From Clostridium sp. CAG:710 (GTDB lineage: Bacteria; Bacillota_I; Bacilli_A; RF39; UBA660), in the NCBI GenBank assembly GCA_000432595.1, contig HF996868.1, positions 132,118-187,285 on the forward strand: DNA of 55,168 nt, given 5' to 3'. A program made the translations under genes and the position numbers. The notes under the pieces were generated by a model. That model ran no database searches, had not been told where the DNA came from, and saw nothing but the letters and a program-made list of their open reading frames with translations. This document shows, piece after piece, positions 26,181 to 35,182 of the stretch (positions within the stretch are counted from its first letter, which is position 1; every line of letters begins with the position of its first letter).

Positions 26181-26474
26181 TTATCTTTCTTCTACTCTAA
26201 CTATTAAATGACGAATGATGTTTTCATTAATTAAAGCAACACGGTCAAATTCTTTTGCTGCTGAATGATCTTCTGATTCGATTACGAATAGAAAATAGTA
26301 TCCAGTTTTATATTTTTTAATTTCATATGCTAATTCTCTTTGACCCATAGCTTTTTCTTCAACGATTGTTGCACCTTCTGATTTTAGAACTTCTTTCATG
26401 TTATTAGCAACTTCTTTAATATTTGCCTCTTCTAAATCTGGTCTTACAATGAACATAATTTCATATTTTCTCAT
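26181..26474 (-). CDS. rpsF: 30S ribosomal protein S6
   Basis: Small-subunit protein, 97 residues (MRKYEIMFIVRPDLEE...). The reading frame extends 12 codons upstream, but the SD GGAGGTG lies directly before the ATG at 26474, so I start there. The short leader has two hairpins, GTTTCAT-ATGAAAC (26500-26518) and GAGTA-TACTC (about 26522-26537), that could serve S6:S18 autoregulation; this is inference. Confidence 0.97.
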   Translation of the reverse strand: MRKYEIMFIVRPDLEEANIKEVANNMKEVLKSEGATIVEEKAMGQRELAYEIKKYKTGYYFLFVIESEDHSAAKEFDRVALINENIIRHLIVRVEER

Positions 26475-26543
26475 TTTTACACCTCCTTTTGGACTTATGG
26501 TTTCATACATTATGAAACAAGGAGTACCTAAATACTCGTAAGT

Positions 26544-26572
26544 ACTATATCAAAAAAAAGACACTTTGTAAA
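26544..26572 (-). promoter_or_regulatory. Promoter of rpsF-ssb-rpsR, embedded in the ychF terminator
   Basis: Minus-strand -35 TTTACA, 17-bp spacer, -10 TATAGT. The -35 spans the loop and one arm of the ychF terminator, and the U-tract is the spacer. Confidence 0.68.
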
Positions 26573-26579
26573 GCATCTT
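26552..26579 (-). terminator. Terminator of ychF
   Basis: Minus strand AGATGCTTT-AC-AAAGTGTCT (two G-U pairs) followed by eight T. Confidence 0.78.
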
Positions 26580-26589
26580 CTTTCTATTT

Positions 26590-27687
26590 TTAAACATTAA
26601 ATCTAAAATGACAGATATCTCCATCTTGCATTATATAATCTTTTCCTTCTAGTCTTGCACGTCCTGCTTCTCTTACTTTTAATTCACTACCGCATTGTAT
26701 TAAATCTTCATAAGATATTACTTCTGCCTTAATAAATCCTTTTTCAAAATCTGTATGTATTATTCCTGCACATTCTTTAGCATTCATTCCTTTTTTGAAT
26801 GTCCATGCTCTTACCTCATCACTACCTACAGTGAAATATGTTGCAAGTCCCAATATGTCATATGTAATTTTAATTAATTTATCAAGACCTGATTCTTCTA
26901 TTCCAACTACACTTAACATTTCTTTTTTATCATCATCATTAAGTTCGCTAAGTTCTGACTCTAATTTTGCACATATTTTTACTGTTTGTGCCCCTTCTTT
27001 CTTAGCGTATTCTGTAACCTTTTGTACATAGTTATTATCATTAGTTAAATCTTCTTCTGAAACATTTGCCAAATATATGACTGGCTTTAGAGTTATTAGA
27101 CTAAAGTTTTTAAGTAGTGCTAAATCTTCTTCGGTAAAATCAACTAATCTTAATGGTTTTCCACATTCTAGTGCTTCTTTTGCTTTGTTTAGTGTTTCTA
27201 ACTCTTTTAGTGCATCTTTATCTCTATTTGTTTGTGCTTTTTTAGCAATACGTGATATTCTTCCATTTATAATTTCTAAGTCTGATATAGATAGTTCTAG
27301 ATTTATTATTTCAATATCTCTTATTGGATCTATACCATTTTCTACATGGATTATATTTTCATCATCAAAACATCTTACTACATGACATATTGCATCTACT
27401 TCTCTTATATGAGATAGAAATTTATTTCCTAATCCTTCCCCTAGGGATGCTCCTTTTACTAAACCAGCTATATCGGTAAATTCAAAGCTTGTTGGAATTG
27501 TTCTTTCAGGAATATACATGTCCTCTAATTTTTGCAATCTTTCATCAGGAACTGTTACTGTTCCTACATTAGGATCAATAGTTGCGAATGGATAATTCGC
27601 AGCTAATATATTTTTCTTTGTTATTGCGTTAAATAAAGTTGATTTACCTACATTTGGTAAACCAACTATTCCTGCTTTAAGTGCCAT
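26590..27687 (-). CDS. ychF: Redox-regulated ATPase YchF (Obg-like)
   Basis: P-loop protein of the Obg/OLA1 group that binds ribosomes and hydrolyses ATP. The 365-residue length is normal. It begins MALKAGIVGLPNVGKST with the G1 loop, and the C-terminal TGS-like domain has TFKKGMNAKECAGIIHTDFEKGFIKAEV. The frame continues 11 codons upstream into abgT, but SD GGGGAATG favours 27687. Located before rpsF as in Bacillus (yyaF). Confidence 0.97.
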   Translation of the reverse strand: MALKAGIVGLPNVGKSTLFNAITKKNILAANYPFATIDPNVGTVTVPDERLQKLEDMYIPERTIPTSFEFTDIAGLVKGASLGEGLGNKFLSHIREVDAICHVVRCFDDENIIHVENGIDPIRDIEIINLELSISDLEIINGRISRIAKKAQTNRDKDALKELETLNKAKEALECGKPLRLVDFTEEDLALLKNFSLITLKPVIYLANVSEEDLTNDNNYVQKVTEYAKKEGAQTVKICAKLESELSELNDDDKKEMLSVVGIEESGLDKLIKITYDILGLATYFTVGSDEVRAWTFKKGMNAKECAGIIHTDFEKGFIKAEVISYEDLIQCGSELKVREAGRARLEGKDYIMQDGDICHFRFNV

Positions 27688-27700
27688 TACTTCATTCCCC

Positions 27701-29290
27701 CTATAATGTTGGTGATACACCTATTCCTATTGGTGCTCCTAATAAATACCAACCAATTATTATTAATAACCAGCATACTGCCATTAATAGACAATATGGC
27801 ATAATATAGCCAATTGCTTTCTTAACAGTTATTACTTCTTTCTCTGTATTATATATGTTTAAGTATCCAATGTAAATAACAAAATATGCTAAAAGCGGGG
27901 TTATTCCTTTTGCCATTGAATCAGATGCTCTTAAAATAAACTGTGCAAATTGTGGGCTTATATTTGATTGCATCATTAATGGTACTACTACTGGTGCCAT
28001 TATTTCCCATTTTCCTATTGGTGTAGTTACAAACAAATTACAAATTACAATTAATAAGACAACAGTTATTATTAATGGAATACCTGAGAATGATAGTTGT
28101 GATAAAAACTTTGTAGATAATCCAACTATTACAGGACCTATATTAGTCTTTCTAAATATTGCTATAAATTGTGACGCAAAGAACATTAATGCAATTAACA
28201 TTCCTAAATTACTTAAGTATATACAACATCTATTAATTAAATCTTTATTATCCCTAATTGATTTAGTACTTATTCCATATGCAAGTCCTGTTGCTATAAA
28301 GAATAGTGATATCATATAAGTAAATCCATCTTGAAAATAAGAATTTTCTCCAAATACTTGACCTAAATAAGTTTTTTCGTTCATATCTAATAATAATCCC
28401 GAAAATGGTAAGGATGGAATTAACATATATATGAAACATATTACAAATATTATACCTACTATTAGTGCTTTTTTTAATCCTTTTTTCTCTCTAAAATCCG
28501 TTTCAATTTTATTTTGTTCACTTTCTTTTATTTCTTCTAAGTTAAGTTCTTTTGTATTGCCATCTACTTCTTTTTCTTTTACTTTAGAAAATTTTGGTAC
28601 TATTATTTTCTCAAATATTATAGTTCCAACTATTGAAGTAATAATAGTTGCGGCTATTATTATAATTAAATTTGAAGTTAAGCTTACATGGAATGTTTTA
28701 TCTATTAATCTTGCAGCTACTGTAGTTTCTGGTATTAAATTTACTTCCATTGAACCAACAAATACTGTTGCTCCATATCCAAATGCAACTCCGCAATATG
28801 CTGCTATTACACCAAGCATTGGATTTCTCTTGTTTGCACTAAAGATTAATGCGCTAAGTGGAATTAATACAACGTAACCCACATCATTAACTAAACTTGA
28901 TATTGTAGCTATTAATATTGTTAAAAATGTTAACTTTTTATTATCAATATTTAAGGTTACTCTTTTTGCAAACGCATCTATTAAACCAGTAGCATATGCA
29001 ACTGATATTCCTAATAGTGATATTAATAAATTTCCTAGTGGAGCAAATCCGGCAAGATTTTTCACTGAACTACTTATTATATATTTTAGTCCATTATAAT
29101 TAAATAGATTTTCAATAGTAAGTAATGTAGCTTCTAATTCCAAAGTATTCGGATTTATCTTGTTATATGTAACTTGTACTTGTAAAACTGATAGAATCCA
29201 GCTTAATAGAACAGTTATACAACTCAATATTATGAACATAAATATTGGATGTATATTAAATTTCTTAAGTTTAAGTGTTTTCTTTTTCAT
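27701..29290 (-). CDS. abgT: AbgT-family transporter
   Basis: Membrane protein of 529 residues with about 11-12 helices, related to the p-aminobenzoyl-glutamate / antimetabolite transporters. Family stretches seen: GFAPLGNLLISLLGISVAYATGLID, SSLVNDVGYVVLIPLSALIF, and near the C-terminus TTPIGKWEIMAPVVVPLMM. A charged cytoplasmic insert lies around 225-265. It is inserted between yyzM and ychF, which are near neighbours in Bacillus. Substrate cannot be deduced. Confidence 0.85.
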   Translation of the reverse strand: MKKKTLKLKKFNIHPIFMFIILSCITVLLSWILSVLQVQVTYNKINPNTLELEATLLTIENLFNYNGLKYIISSSVKNLAGFAPLGNLLISLLGISVAYATGLIDAFAKRVTLNIDNKKLTFLTILIATISSLVNDVGYVVLIPLSALIFSANKRNPMLGVIAAYCGVAFGYGATVFVGSMEVNLIPETTVAARLIDKTFHVSLTSNLIIIIAATIITSIVGTIIFEKIIVPKFSKVKEKEVDGNTKELNLEEIKESEQNKIETDFREKKGLKKALIVGIIFVICFIYMLIPSLPFSGLLLDMNEKTYLGQVFGENSYFQDGFTYMISLFFIATGLAYGISTKSIRDNKDLINRCCIYLSNLGMLIALMFFASQFIAIFRKTNIGPVIVGLSTKFLSQLSFSGIPLIITVVLLIVICNLFVTTPIGKWEIMAPVVVPLMMQSNISPQFAQFILRASDSMAKGITPLLAYFVIYIGYLNIYNTEKEVITVKKAIGYIMPYCLLMAVCWLLIIIGWYLLGAPIGIGVSPTL

Positions 29291-29292
29291 AC

Positions 29293-29484
29293 TTACTCCT
29301 CATTTACTATTTTTTTTAATTTTTTATTAAATTCAATTCTTGGTATCATTATTGATCTATTACATTTAGTACATTGTATTTTTATATCTGCCCCTGTTCT
29401 TACAACAGTCCACTCATTATTACCACATGGATGAGGTTTTTTCATTATTACTTTTGTACCTATTGTGTAATTCTTATCATTCAT
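29293..29484 (-). CDS. yyzM: DUF951 protein (YyzM-like), possible zinc ribbon
   Basis: A 63-residue protein with the DUF951 pattern: VIMKKPHPCGNNEW, then IKIQCTKCNRSIMIPR. The Cys pairs may bind zinc. Function unknown. It sits between parB and downstream genes as in Bacillus. Confidence 0.88.
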   Translation of the reverse strand: MNDKNYTIGTKVIMKKPHPCGNNEWTVVRTGADIKIQCTKCNRSIMIPRIEFNKKLKKIVNEE

Positions 29485-29496
29485 ACTTAACCTCTA

Positions 29497-30378
29497 TTAT
29501 TCGTTAACATCTAATATTTCAAGAATTCTATTTAAATCATTATTGTTAGTAAATGATATTAGTATTTTTTTATTATTAATCTTAACTTTTGTACCAAGTT
29601 TTTCTGAAATGCTTTCCTCTATATATTTATATTCGGATTCTTTCTTTACTTTTGTCTTTAATTTATGCTTTTTCTCTACTGTTGGATTTTGAGATGCTTG
29701 TTCAATAGCTCTTACATTTAAGTTTTCATCCACTATTTTGTTAGCAAGATTTATTATTTCATCTTTATCTTTCATTTTACTTAATACTCTTGCATGACTC
29801 ATTGTAATTTTTTCTTCAGCTATCAAGTTTTTTACTTCTTCAGGAAGTTCAAGTAATCCTAGCATATTTGTTATATGACTACGACTTTTACCTAATTTAT
29901 TTGCTAGTTCTTCTTGAGTTACTTTTAATGAAGCTAATAACTTTTGATATGCTGTTGCTTCTTCTATTGAGTTTAAATTCTCTCTTTGTAGATTTTCAAG
30001 AAGTGCTATCTCCATCATGTTTTCATCAGTAAAATCACGTACTATTGCTGGTATTGTTTCTTTTCCGGCTAATTGCGAAGCTTTGTATCTTCGTTCTCCT
30101 GCAATTATTTCATAACCTTTTATACTTTTTTTAACTATTATCGGTTGAAAAACACCATGCTCTTTAATCGAATTTGCTAATTCTTGTAGTTTTTCTGCAT
30201 CGAATACTTTTCTTGGCTGATAAGGATTTGGTCTTAACTCTGATAATTTTAATTCAATTACCTCTTCTTTAGGAGTAACACTAACTATTTTTTCTTCAAA
30301 TTTATCTAAGTCTAGTTGTTCGTTATTAAAAAGTTCTTCTAGTCCCATTCCTAGGGCTCTTCTTTTAACTTGCTCCAT
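29497..30378 (-). CDS. parB: Chromosome-partitioning protein ParB (Spo0J)
   Basis: CTP-dependent clamp that loads at parS and spreads. 293 residues from ATG 30378 (an in-frame TTG is 9 bp upstream). The N-terminus RRALGMGLEELF (6-17) is the ParA-activating motif. The CTPase motif GERRYKA is at 95-101 and the HTH GKSRSHITNMLGLLELP at 163-179. At the specificity positions R166 agrees with the parS-type ParB pattern. It overlaps parA by 14 bp. Four parS sites lie at 47.9-49.4 kb, and none was seen inside the gene. Confidence 0.96.
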   Translation of the reverse strand: MEQVKRRALGMGLEELFNNEQLDLDKFEEKIVSVTPKEEVIELKLSELRPNPYQPRKVFDAEKLQELANSIKEHGVFQPIIVKKSIKGYEIIAGERRYKASQLAGKETIPAIVRDFTDENMMEIALLENLQRENLNSIEEATAYQKLLASLKVTQEELANKLGKSRSHITNMLGLLELPEEVKNLIAEEKITMSHARVLSKMKDKDEIINLANKIVDENLNVRAIEQASQNPTVEKKHKLKTKVKKESEYKYIEESISEKLGTKVKINNKKILISFTNNNDLNRILEILDVNE

Positions 30379-31153
30379 TTCTTTCAATCACTTCCTTTGC
30401 TAAGTTTAAGTAAGCTTCTGTTCCCTTACTTTTTGGATCATATACTACAATTGGTTTTCCGTGTGATGGTGCTTCTGTTAATCTTATAAGTCTTGGAATA
30501 ATTGTATTATATACTCTTTCCTTGAAATATTTTCTAATATCATCTACTACTTCAAATCCTAAATTTGTTCTAGAATCTAACATTGTTAATAAAACGCCTT
30601 CTATATCCAGATTTGGATTTAAGTTCTTTTGTGCCATCATAATTGTATTAAGTAATTGCATTATACCTTCCAAGGCAAAGAATTCACATTGTACCGGAAT
30701 AATTACTGAATTTGATGCCGTTAATGCATTGGTAGTAATTAATCCTAGTGATGGTGGACAATCCATAATTATGTAATCATATCTATCTTTAATTGTGTCT
30801 ATCTTTGATTTTAATTGATTACCTTTACTGAATGTTGGTTCTTCTCTACTTTTTTCAATTAATTCTATGTCAATACCTGCCAAATTAATTGTTGCTGGCA
30901 ATACATCTAACCTTTTAAATTTTGTTCTTATAATTGCTTCTTCTATTGGACATTTATCTGTTAAAACATCATATACGCTTTTATCAATGTCACCTTTGCA
31001 AATTCCTATACCAGTTGTTGCATTACCCTGCGGATCTAAGTCTACTAAAAGTACGTTTTTACCTAATACTGCTAGGGATGCAGAAAGATTTATACTTGTA
31101 GTTGTTTTTCCTACTCCACCCTTTTGATTAACTAATGAAATTATCTTTCCCAT
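30365..31153 (-). CDS. parA: Chromosome-partitioning ATPase ParA (Soj)
   Basis: Dimeric Walker-type ATPase that moves ParB-parS complexes and, in Bacillus, controls DnaA. The 262-residue length is normal. The deviant Walker A KGGVGKTT is at 11-18, with IIMDCPPSLG and VLLTMLDSRTNLG later. SD AAGGTGAT. First gene of a transcript that continues to parB, and perhaps through yyzM and abgT to ychF, since no terminator was seen before 26.58 kb. Confidence 0.97.
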   Translation of the reverse strand: MGKIISLVNQKGGVGKTTTSINLSASLAVLGKNVLLVDLDPQGNATTGIGICKGDIDKSVYDVLTDKCPIEEAIIRTKFKRLDVLPATINLAGIDIELIEKSREEPTFSKGNQLKSKIDTIKDRYDYIIMDCPPSLGLITTNALTASNSVIIPVQCEFFALEGIMQLLNTIMMAQKNLNPNLDIEGVLLTMLDSRTNLGFEVVDDIRKYFKERVYNTIIPRLIRLTEAPSHGKPIVVYDPKSKGTEAYLNLAKEVIERNGAS

Positions 31154-31248
31154 CTTATCACCTTTTCTTTAAACATCTATTACTATTCTATCAGAAAAAG
31201 AATGTTTTTTAAATGATTTTATGTTAAATATTTAAATTTAATTTTGAC

Positions 31249-31276
31249 TAAAAAAGATAGCCTTATAACTATCTTT
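31249..31276 (-). terminator. Terminator of noc
   Basis: Minus strand AAAGATAG-TTATAAGG-CTATCTTT followed by TTT, just after the noc stop. Confidence 0.78.
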
Positions 31277-31289
31277 CTCAGAAATCTTA

Positions 31290-32432
31290 TTAATCTTTAT
31301 CAATTCTTATAACTATTTGGTAGAAATCTTCAAAATCAAATTCTTCAGTTTCTATTTTATTACCAGCTTTTTTCATATTTTCTATTGTATTTTTTATATC
31401 AGTTACAGTTTTGGTGACATCTCTCTTTGGACTTGGTGTTTGAATACTTTCCATACCACTAAAACTTGGAAATAATTGATCTGGTTCTTTTTCTTGTGCT
31501 TTTTCTTCTTTTGGTGGAACATTAAAATTCTTATACAAGTTATTTTCTAAGCCAATTCCATTTGATTGTTGAGTAGAAGGCTTCATTGAACTTTCTAAGT
31601 TCATACCTGCTAAAAATCCACTTCCACCTATTGGTTCCTCTTTTGGTTTTGGAGGTTCACTAAAGTTAGTTGTAGGTTTTAGTACTGGTGATTGTGATTG
31701 AACCGGTTCTGATGGTGTTGCTGGTTTTAATATGTCCTTAATTCCAGTAAATCCAGTAAATGAATTATTCACTTTTGAATCAGCATTACTTAAATTTGGC
31801 ATTGTACCAATTGAGTTTTCATTATTTGATGTACTACTTGAACCATTTTTTATTTCTTCATCTAATTCTCTTACAGTCATTCTTGTAGATATAACTTTAT
31901 TTAATAGTTCCACTTGTCTTTTTGGATCAGTTACATTTAATAATGCTCTTGCATGACGTTCTGAAATTTGTTCATGTAGTAATGCATCTTGTACTTCATC
32001 AGTTAATGATAAAAGTCTTAATTTATTTGCAACTGCAGATTGAGATTTACCCATTGTTTTAGCAAGTTCCTCTTGAGTTAATGCATCCAACTCTAGAATT
32101 TTTTGATATGTTCTTGCTTCTTCTATTGGAGTTAAATCTCTTCTTTGTAAATTTTCTATTAGTGCTACTTTTGAGCTTTCTTTATCATCTAAATTTTTAA
32201 TAATTGCTGGTATTTTTGTTAAACCTGCCATTGTTGATGCTTTATATCTTCTCTCTCCTGCGATTATTTCATATTTTTCACCAATCTGTCTTACAACTAT
32301 TGGTTGAATAACACCATGTTCTTTTATAGATACTGCTAACTCTTTTAATGCTTGTTCATCAAAATTTTCCCTTGGTTGAAATCTATTTGGTATTATGTCA
32401 TCTAAATATAAGTATTTTACTTCGTTTTCCAT
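31290..32432 (-). CDS. noc: Nucleoid-occlusion protein Noc (ParB paralogue)
   Basis: DNA-bound CTPase that keeps FtsZ assembly away from the nucleoid. The CTPase motif GERRYKA is at 59-65 and the HTH GKSQSAVANKLRLLSL at 128-143. At the published Noc/ParB specificity positions it has Q131, K137, S142 and R159, close to the Noc set (Q,K,K,R) and unlike the ParB here. Perfect Noc sites occur in the window. It is 380 residues against about 283 in Bacillus, because of a Pro/Ser/Asn-rich linker (about 197-325). It lacks the N-terminal amphipathic extension and starts straight into the ParB domain. Next to rsmG, as in Bacillus. Confidence 0.92.
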   Translation of the reverse strand: MENEVKYLYLDDIIPNRFQPRENFDEQALKELAVSIKEHGVIQPIVVRQIGEKYEIIAGERRYKASTMAGLTKIPAIIKNLDDKESSKVALIENLQRRDLTPIEEARTYQKILELDALTQEELAKTMGKSQSAVANKLRLLSLTDEVQDALLHEQISERHARALLNVTDPKRQVELLNKVISTRMTVRELDEEIKNGSSSTSNNENSIGTMPNLSNADSKVNNSFTGFTGIKDILKPATPSEPVQSQSPVLKPTTNFSEPPKPKEEPIGGSGFLAGMNLESSMKPSTQQSNGIGLENNLYKNFNVPPKEEKAQEKEPDQLFPSFSGMESIQTPSPKRDVTKTVTDIKNTIENMKKAGNKIETEEFDFEDFYQIVIRIDKD

Positions 32433-32476
32433 TTTACAACCTCCATTATTCTTTTTTTACTCTTTATTCTTATATA

Positions 32477-32505
32477 ATTATACATTATTCTCTTTTTTTT
32501 TACAA
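32477..32505 (-). promoter_or_regulatory. Promoter of noc
   Basis: Minus-strand -35 TTGTAA, 17-bp spacer, -10 TATAAT. The -35 overlaps the rsmG stop codon, and the leader is about 40 nt. Confidence 0.7.
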
Positions 32506-33201
32506 CGATTTTTTTATTTTATCAATACTTCTTGGGTATTTTGCTTCTGTTTTTCTTACTTTTTTGATATTTATTAATGCTCTTTGGCTGTTTTCAATTG
32601 GTAATTTAAATGTATTAACATTTATTACTTCCCCACCAATATCTCTTATTATTTTTTCGGCATCACTTAATTCTTCTTCAAATGAAGACTTCATTAGTAT
32701 TAAATGTCCTGATGTTTTTAATGCTTTAAATGATATTTCTACTAAAATTTTGGCTTTAGCAACTGCCCTTGATGTTATTATATCAAATCTTTCTTCATTA
32801 TGTTTTGAATAATCTTCCATTCTCTCATGTACTAATTCAACATCTTTTAAATCTAATAGTTTTATTACATAATCTAAAAATTTAAGCCTTTTTTGAAGTG
32901 AATCAACAAGAGTAATTTTTAAATTAGGAAATACAATTTTAAGTACTACTCCTGGAAATCCAGCACCTGTTCCTACATCACATAGTGAAATATCTTTAGT
33001 TAGATCATATTCTTTAAAAAGAGTTAAACTGTCATAAAAATGTTTTAAATATACATCCTTTTCTTCTGTAATTGATGTTAGATTTATCTTTTTATTCCAT
33101 TCTACTAGGGCTTTATAATATTCATTTAATTGTTCTAGTTGTTTATCAGTTATACTTATACCTAATTCTTTTACTGCTGTTAGAAATTCTTCTCTATTCA
33201 T
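32500..33201 (-). CDS. rsmG: 16S rRNA (guanine-527-N7)-methyltransferase RsmG
   Basis: SAM-dependent methyltransferase of the 530 loop. The 233 residues contain the SAM-binding CDVGTGAGFPGVVLKI and the ITSRAVAKAKILVEI block typical of GidB. It overlaps mnmG by 8 bp, so translation is coupled. Confidence 0.96.
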   Translation of the reverse strand: MNREEFLTAVKELGISITDKQLEQLNEYYKALVEWNKKINLTSITEEKDVYLKHFYDSLTLFKEYDLTKDISLCDVGTGAGFPGVVLKIVFPNLKITLVDSLQKRLKFLDYVIKLLDLKDVELVHERMEDYSKHNEERFDIITSRAVAKAKILVEISFKALKTSGHLILMKSSFEEELSDAEKIIRDIGGEVINVNTFKLPIENSQRALINIKKVRKTEAKYPRSIDKIKKSL

Positions 33202-35056
33202 CTTTAGTTCCTCTTTTTAAATACATCATTAGCATAGAAATATCTGATGGGTTTACCCCACTTATTCTTATTGCTTGTCCAATTGAAATTGGTTTAATTT
33301 TATCTAGTTTTTCTCTTGCTTCTTTTGCAATGTTAGTAAATTTGCTGTAATCAATGTCTTTTGGAATTGATATTTTTTCTAATTCTAGCATTTTTTCTGC
33401 CTCTTTTTCGGCTTTTAATATATATCCTTCATATTTTGCAATAATTTCCACTTGTTCTTCTACTTGATGTGAGTAATCTTTTTGAATGTATTTTTTTAAG
33501 TCTTTTAGACTAATTTCAGGTCTTTTTAATAAGTCATAAAGATATATTCCATCATATATTTTAGCAGAATTTAAACTTTCAAGGTATTCATTTACTTCTT
33601 TTGTTGGAGTCACTTTTATAGTTTTTAATGTTTCAACTAATCTATTTATGTTTTCTATTTTATCTGTTACAATTTTATATTTTTCATCACTTATTAATCC
33701 AATGTCATGACCATATTTTGATAATCTTAAATCTGCATTATCGTGTCTTAATAAGAGTCTATATTCTGCACGTGAAGTTAATAATCTATATGGATCTATT
33801 ACTCCTTTTGTTATTAGGTCATCTATTAATACTCCTATATAACTTTCATTTCTTTTTAAAATTAATGGTTCTTTATTTGATAATTTTAATGCTGCATTTA
33901 TTCCGGCAATTAATCCTTGGCCTGCGGCTTCTTCATATCCACTTGTTCCATTTATTTGTCCAGCGGTATATAATCCTTCTATAATTTTTGTTTCTAAAGA
34001 TGGTTTTAACTGCATTGAGTCTATTGCATCATATTCAATTGCATATGCATACTTATTTACTTTAGCGTTTTCTAATCCTGGTAATGATCTTATCATTTTA
34101 TCTTGTACATCATATGGCATACTCGTAGAAAATCCTTGAATATAGATATCATCATAATAAATACTTTCTGGTTCTAAAAACAATTGATGTCTTTCTTTAT
34201 CACTAAATCTTACTATTTTATCTTCTATGGATGGACAATATCTAGGACCTACACCTTCTACATATCCTCCATACATACTCGATTTATCTAAATTTTCTTT
34301 TATTATTTCGTGTGTTTTTGATGTTGTATATATCAAATAACATGGAATTTGCTTGTCTGTTTCATAATTTAGTTCATTATAAACTGAAAAATTCCAACAT
34401 GTATCATCTCCAGGCTGTATTGTTGCTTTTGAATAATCAATGCTGCTTTTTTCTATTCTTGGTGGAGTACCTGTTTTTAACCTTTTTATAGTAAATCCAT
34501 ATTTTTTTAAATCGTCACTCAGTGTTTTACAAGTTTTTTCATCATGTGGTCCACTTGATGTTTTTGATGAACCAACTAAAATGCTTGATTTTAAATAAGT
34601 TCCCGTAGTTAAGATTACTGCTTTACTATAGATTTCTTTATTATTTTCTGTTAATACGCCTATTATTTTATTATCCTCAATAAGTAATTCTTTTACCATG
34701 TCTTCTAAAATATCTAGATTTTCTTGGTTTTCTAATGTTTTTAACATCTCTTTTTTATAAGTTATTTTGTCTGCTTGAGCACGTAGTGAACGTACTGCGG
34801 GACCTTTTTTTGTATTTAGCATCTTCATTTGAAGAAAACTTTTATCTATATTATTAGCCATCTCTCCGCCTAATGCCGATATTTCTCTTACTACTATTCC
34901 TTTGGCAGGGCCTCCAATTGATGGATTACATGGCATATCTGCAATATTGTTTTTATTCATAGTTATCATAAGTGTTTTTTTATTCATTCTTGCAGATGCT
35001 AGTGCTGCTTCACATCCTGCATGACCACCACCTACTACTATTATTTCATACTCCAT
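33194..35056 (-). CDS. mnmG: tRNA uridine-5-carboxymethylaminomethyl modification enzyme MnmG
   Basis: FAD-dependent partner of MnmE in wobble-uridine modification. The 620-residue protein begins MEYEIIVVGGGHAGCEAALA with the FAD loop, then has MPCNPSIGGPAKG and the C-terminal helical domain with NPSDISMLMMYLK. The frame extends 11 codons upstream, but SD GAGGAAGTG sits directly before the ATG at 35056. rsmG follows with an 8-bp overlap. Confidence 0.97.
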   Translation of the reverse strand: MEYEIIVVGGGHAGCEAALASARMNKKTLMITMNKNNIADMPCNPSIGGPAKGIVVREISALGGEMANNIDKSFLQMKMLNTKKGPAVRSLRAQADKITYKKEMLKTLENQENLDILEDMVKELLIEDNKIIGVLTENNKEIYSKAVILTTGTYLKSSILVGSSKTSSGPHDEKTCKTLSDDLKKYGFTIKRLKTGTPPRIEKSSIDYSKATIQPGDDTCWNFSVYNELNYETDKQIPCYLIYTTSKTHEIIKENLDKSSMYGGYVEGVGPRYCPSIEDKIVRFSDKERHQLFLEPESIYYDDIYIQGFSTSMPYDVQDKMIRSLPGLENAKVNKYAYAIEYDAIDSMQLKPSLETKIIEGLYTAGQINGTSGYEEAAGQGLIAGINAALKLSNKEPLILKRNESYIGVLIDDLITKGVIDPYRLLTSRAEYRLLLRHDNADLRLSKYGHDIGLISDEKYKIVTDKIENINRLVETLKTIKVTPTKEVNEYLESLNSAKIYDGIYLYDLLKRPEISLKDLKKYIQKDYSHQVEEQVEIIAKYEGYILKAEKEAEKMLELEKISIPKDIDYSKFTNIAKEAREKLDKIKPISIGQAIRISGVNPSDISMLMMYLKRGTKDE

Positions 35057-35130
35057 CTTTTTCACTTCCTCTTTTATATCATTATACACTACTATTTTTA
35101 TTTTAAATTATCTTTTTTCAAACAAAAATT

Positions 35131-35144
35131 ATTTCCCGGGAAAT
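35131..35144. promoter_or_regulatory. Noc-binding site between mnmE and mnmG
   Basis: Perfect 14-bp palindrome ATTTCCCGGGAAAT, identical to the B. subtilis Noc consensus, within a longer AT-flanked palindrome. It is 75 bp upstream of the mnmG start, and a TATAAT lies nearer the gene (about 35072-35077). Confidence 0.88.
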
Positions 35145-35182
35145 AATTTTTTGCGTTAAATTCAATTTTGTGTGGCTTCAAA

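Noticed and set aside
29497..31153. parS within or near parA-parB, as in B. subtilis spo0J
   Set aside because: No sequence close to TGTTTCACGTGAAACA was found there on reading.
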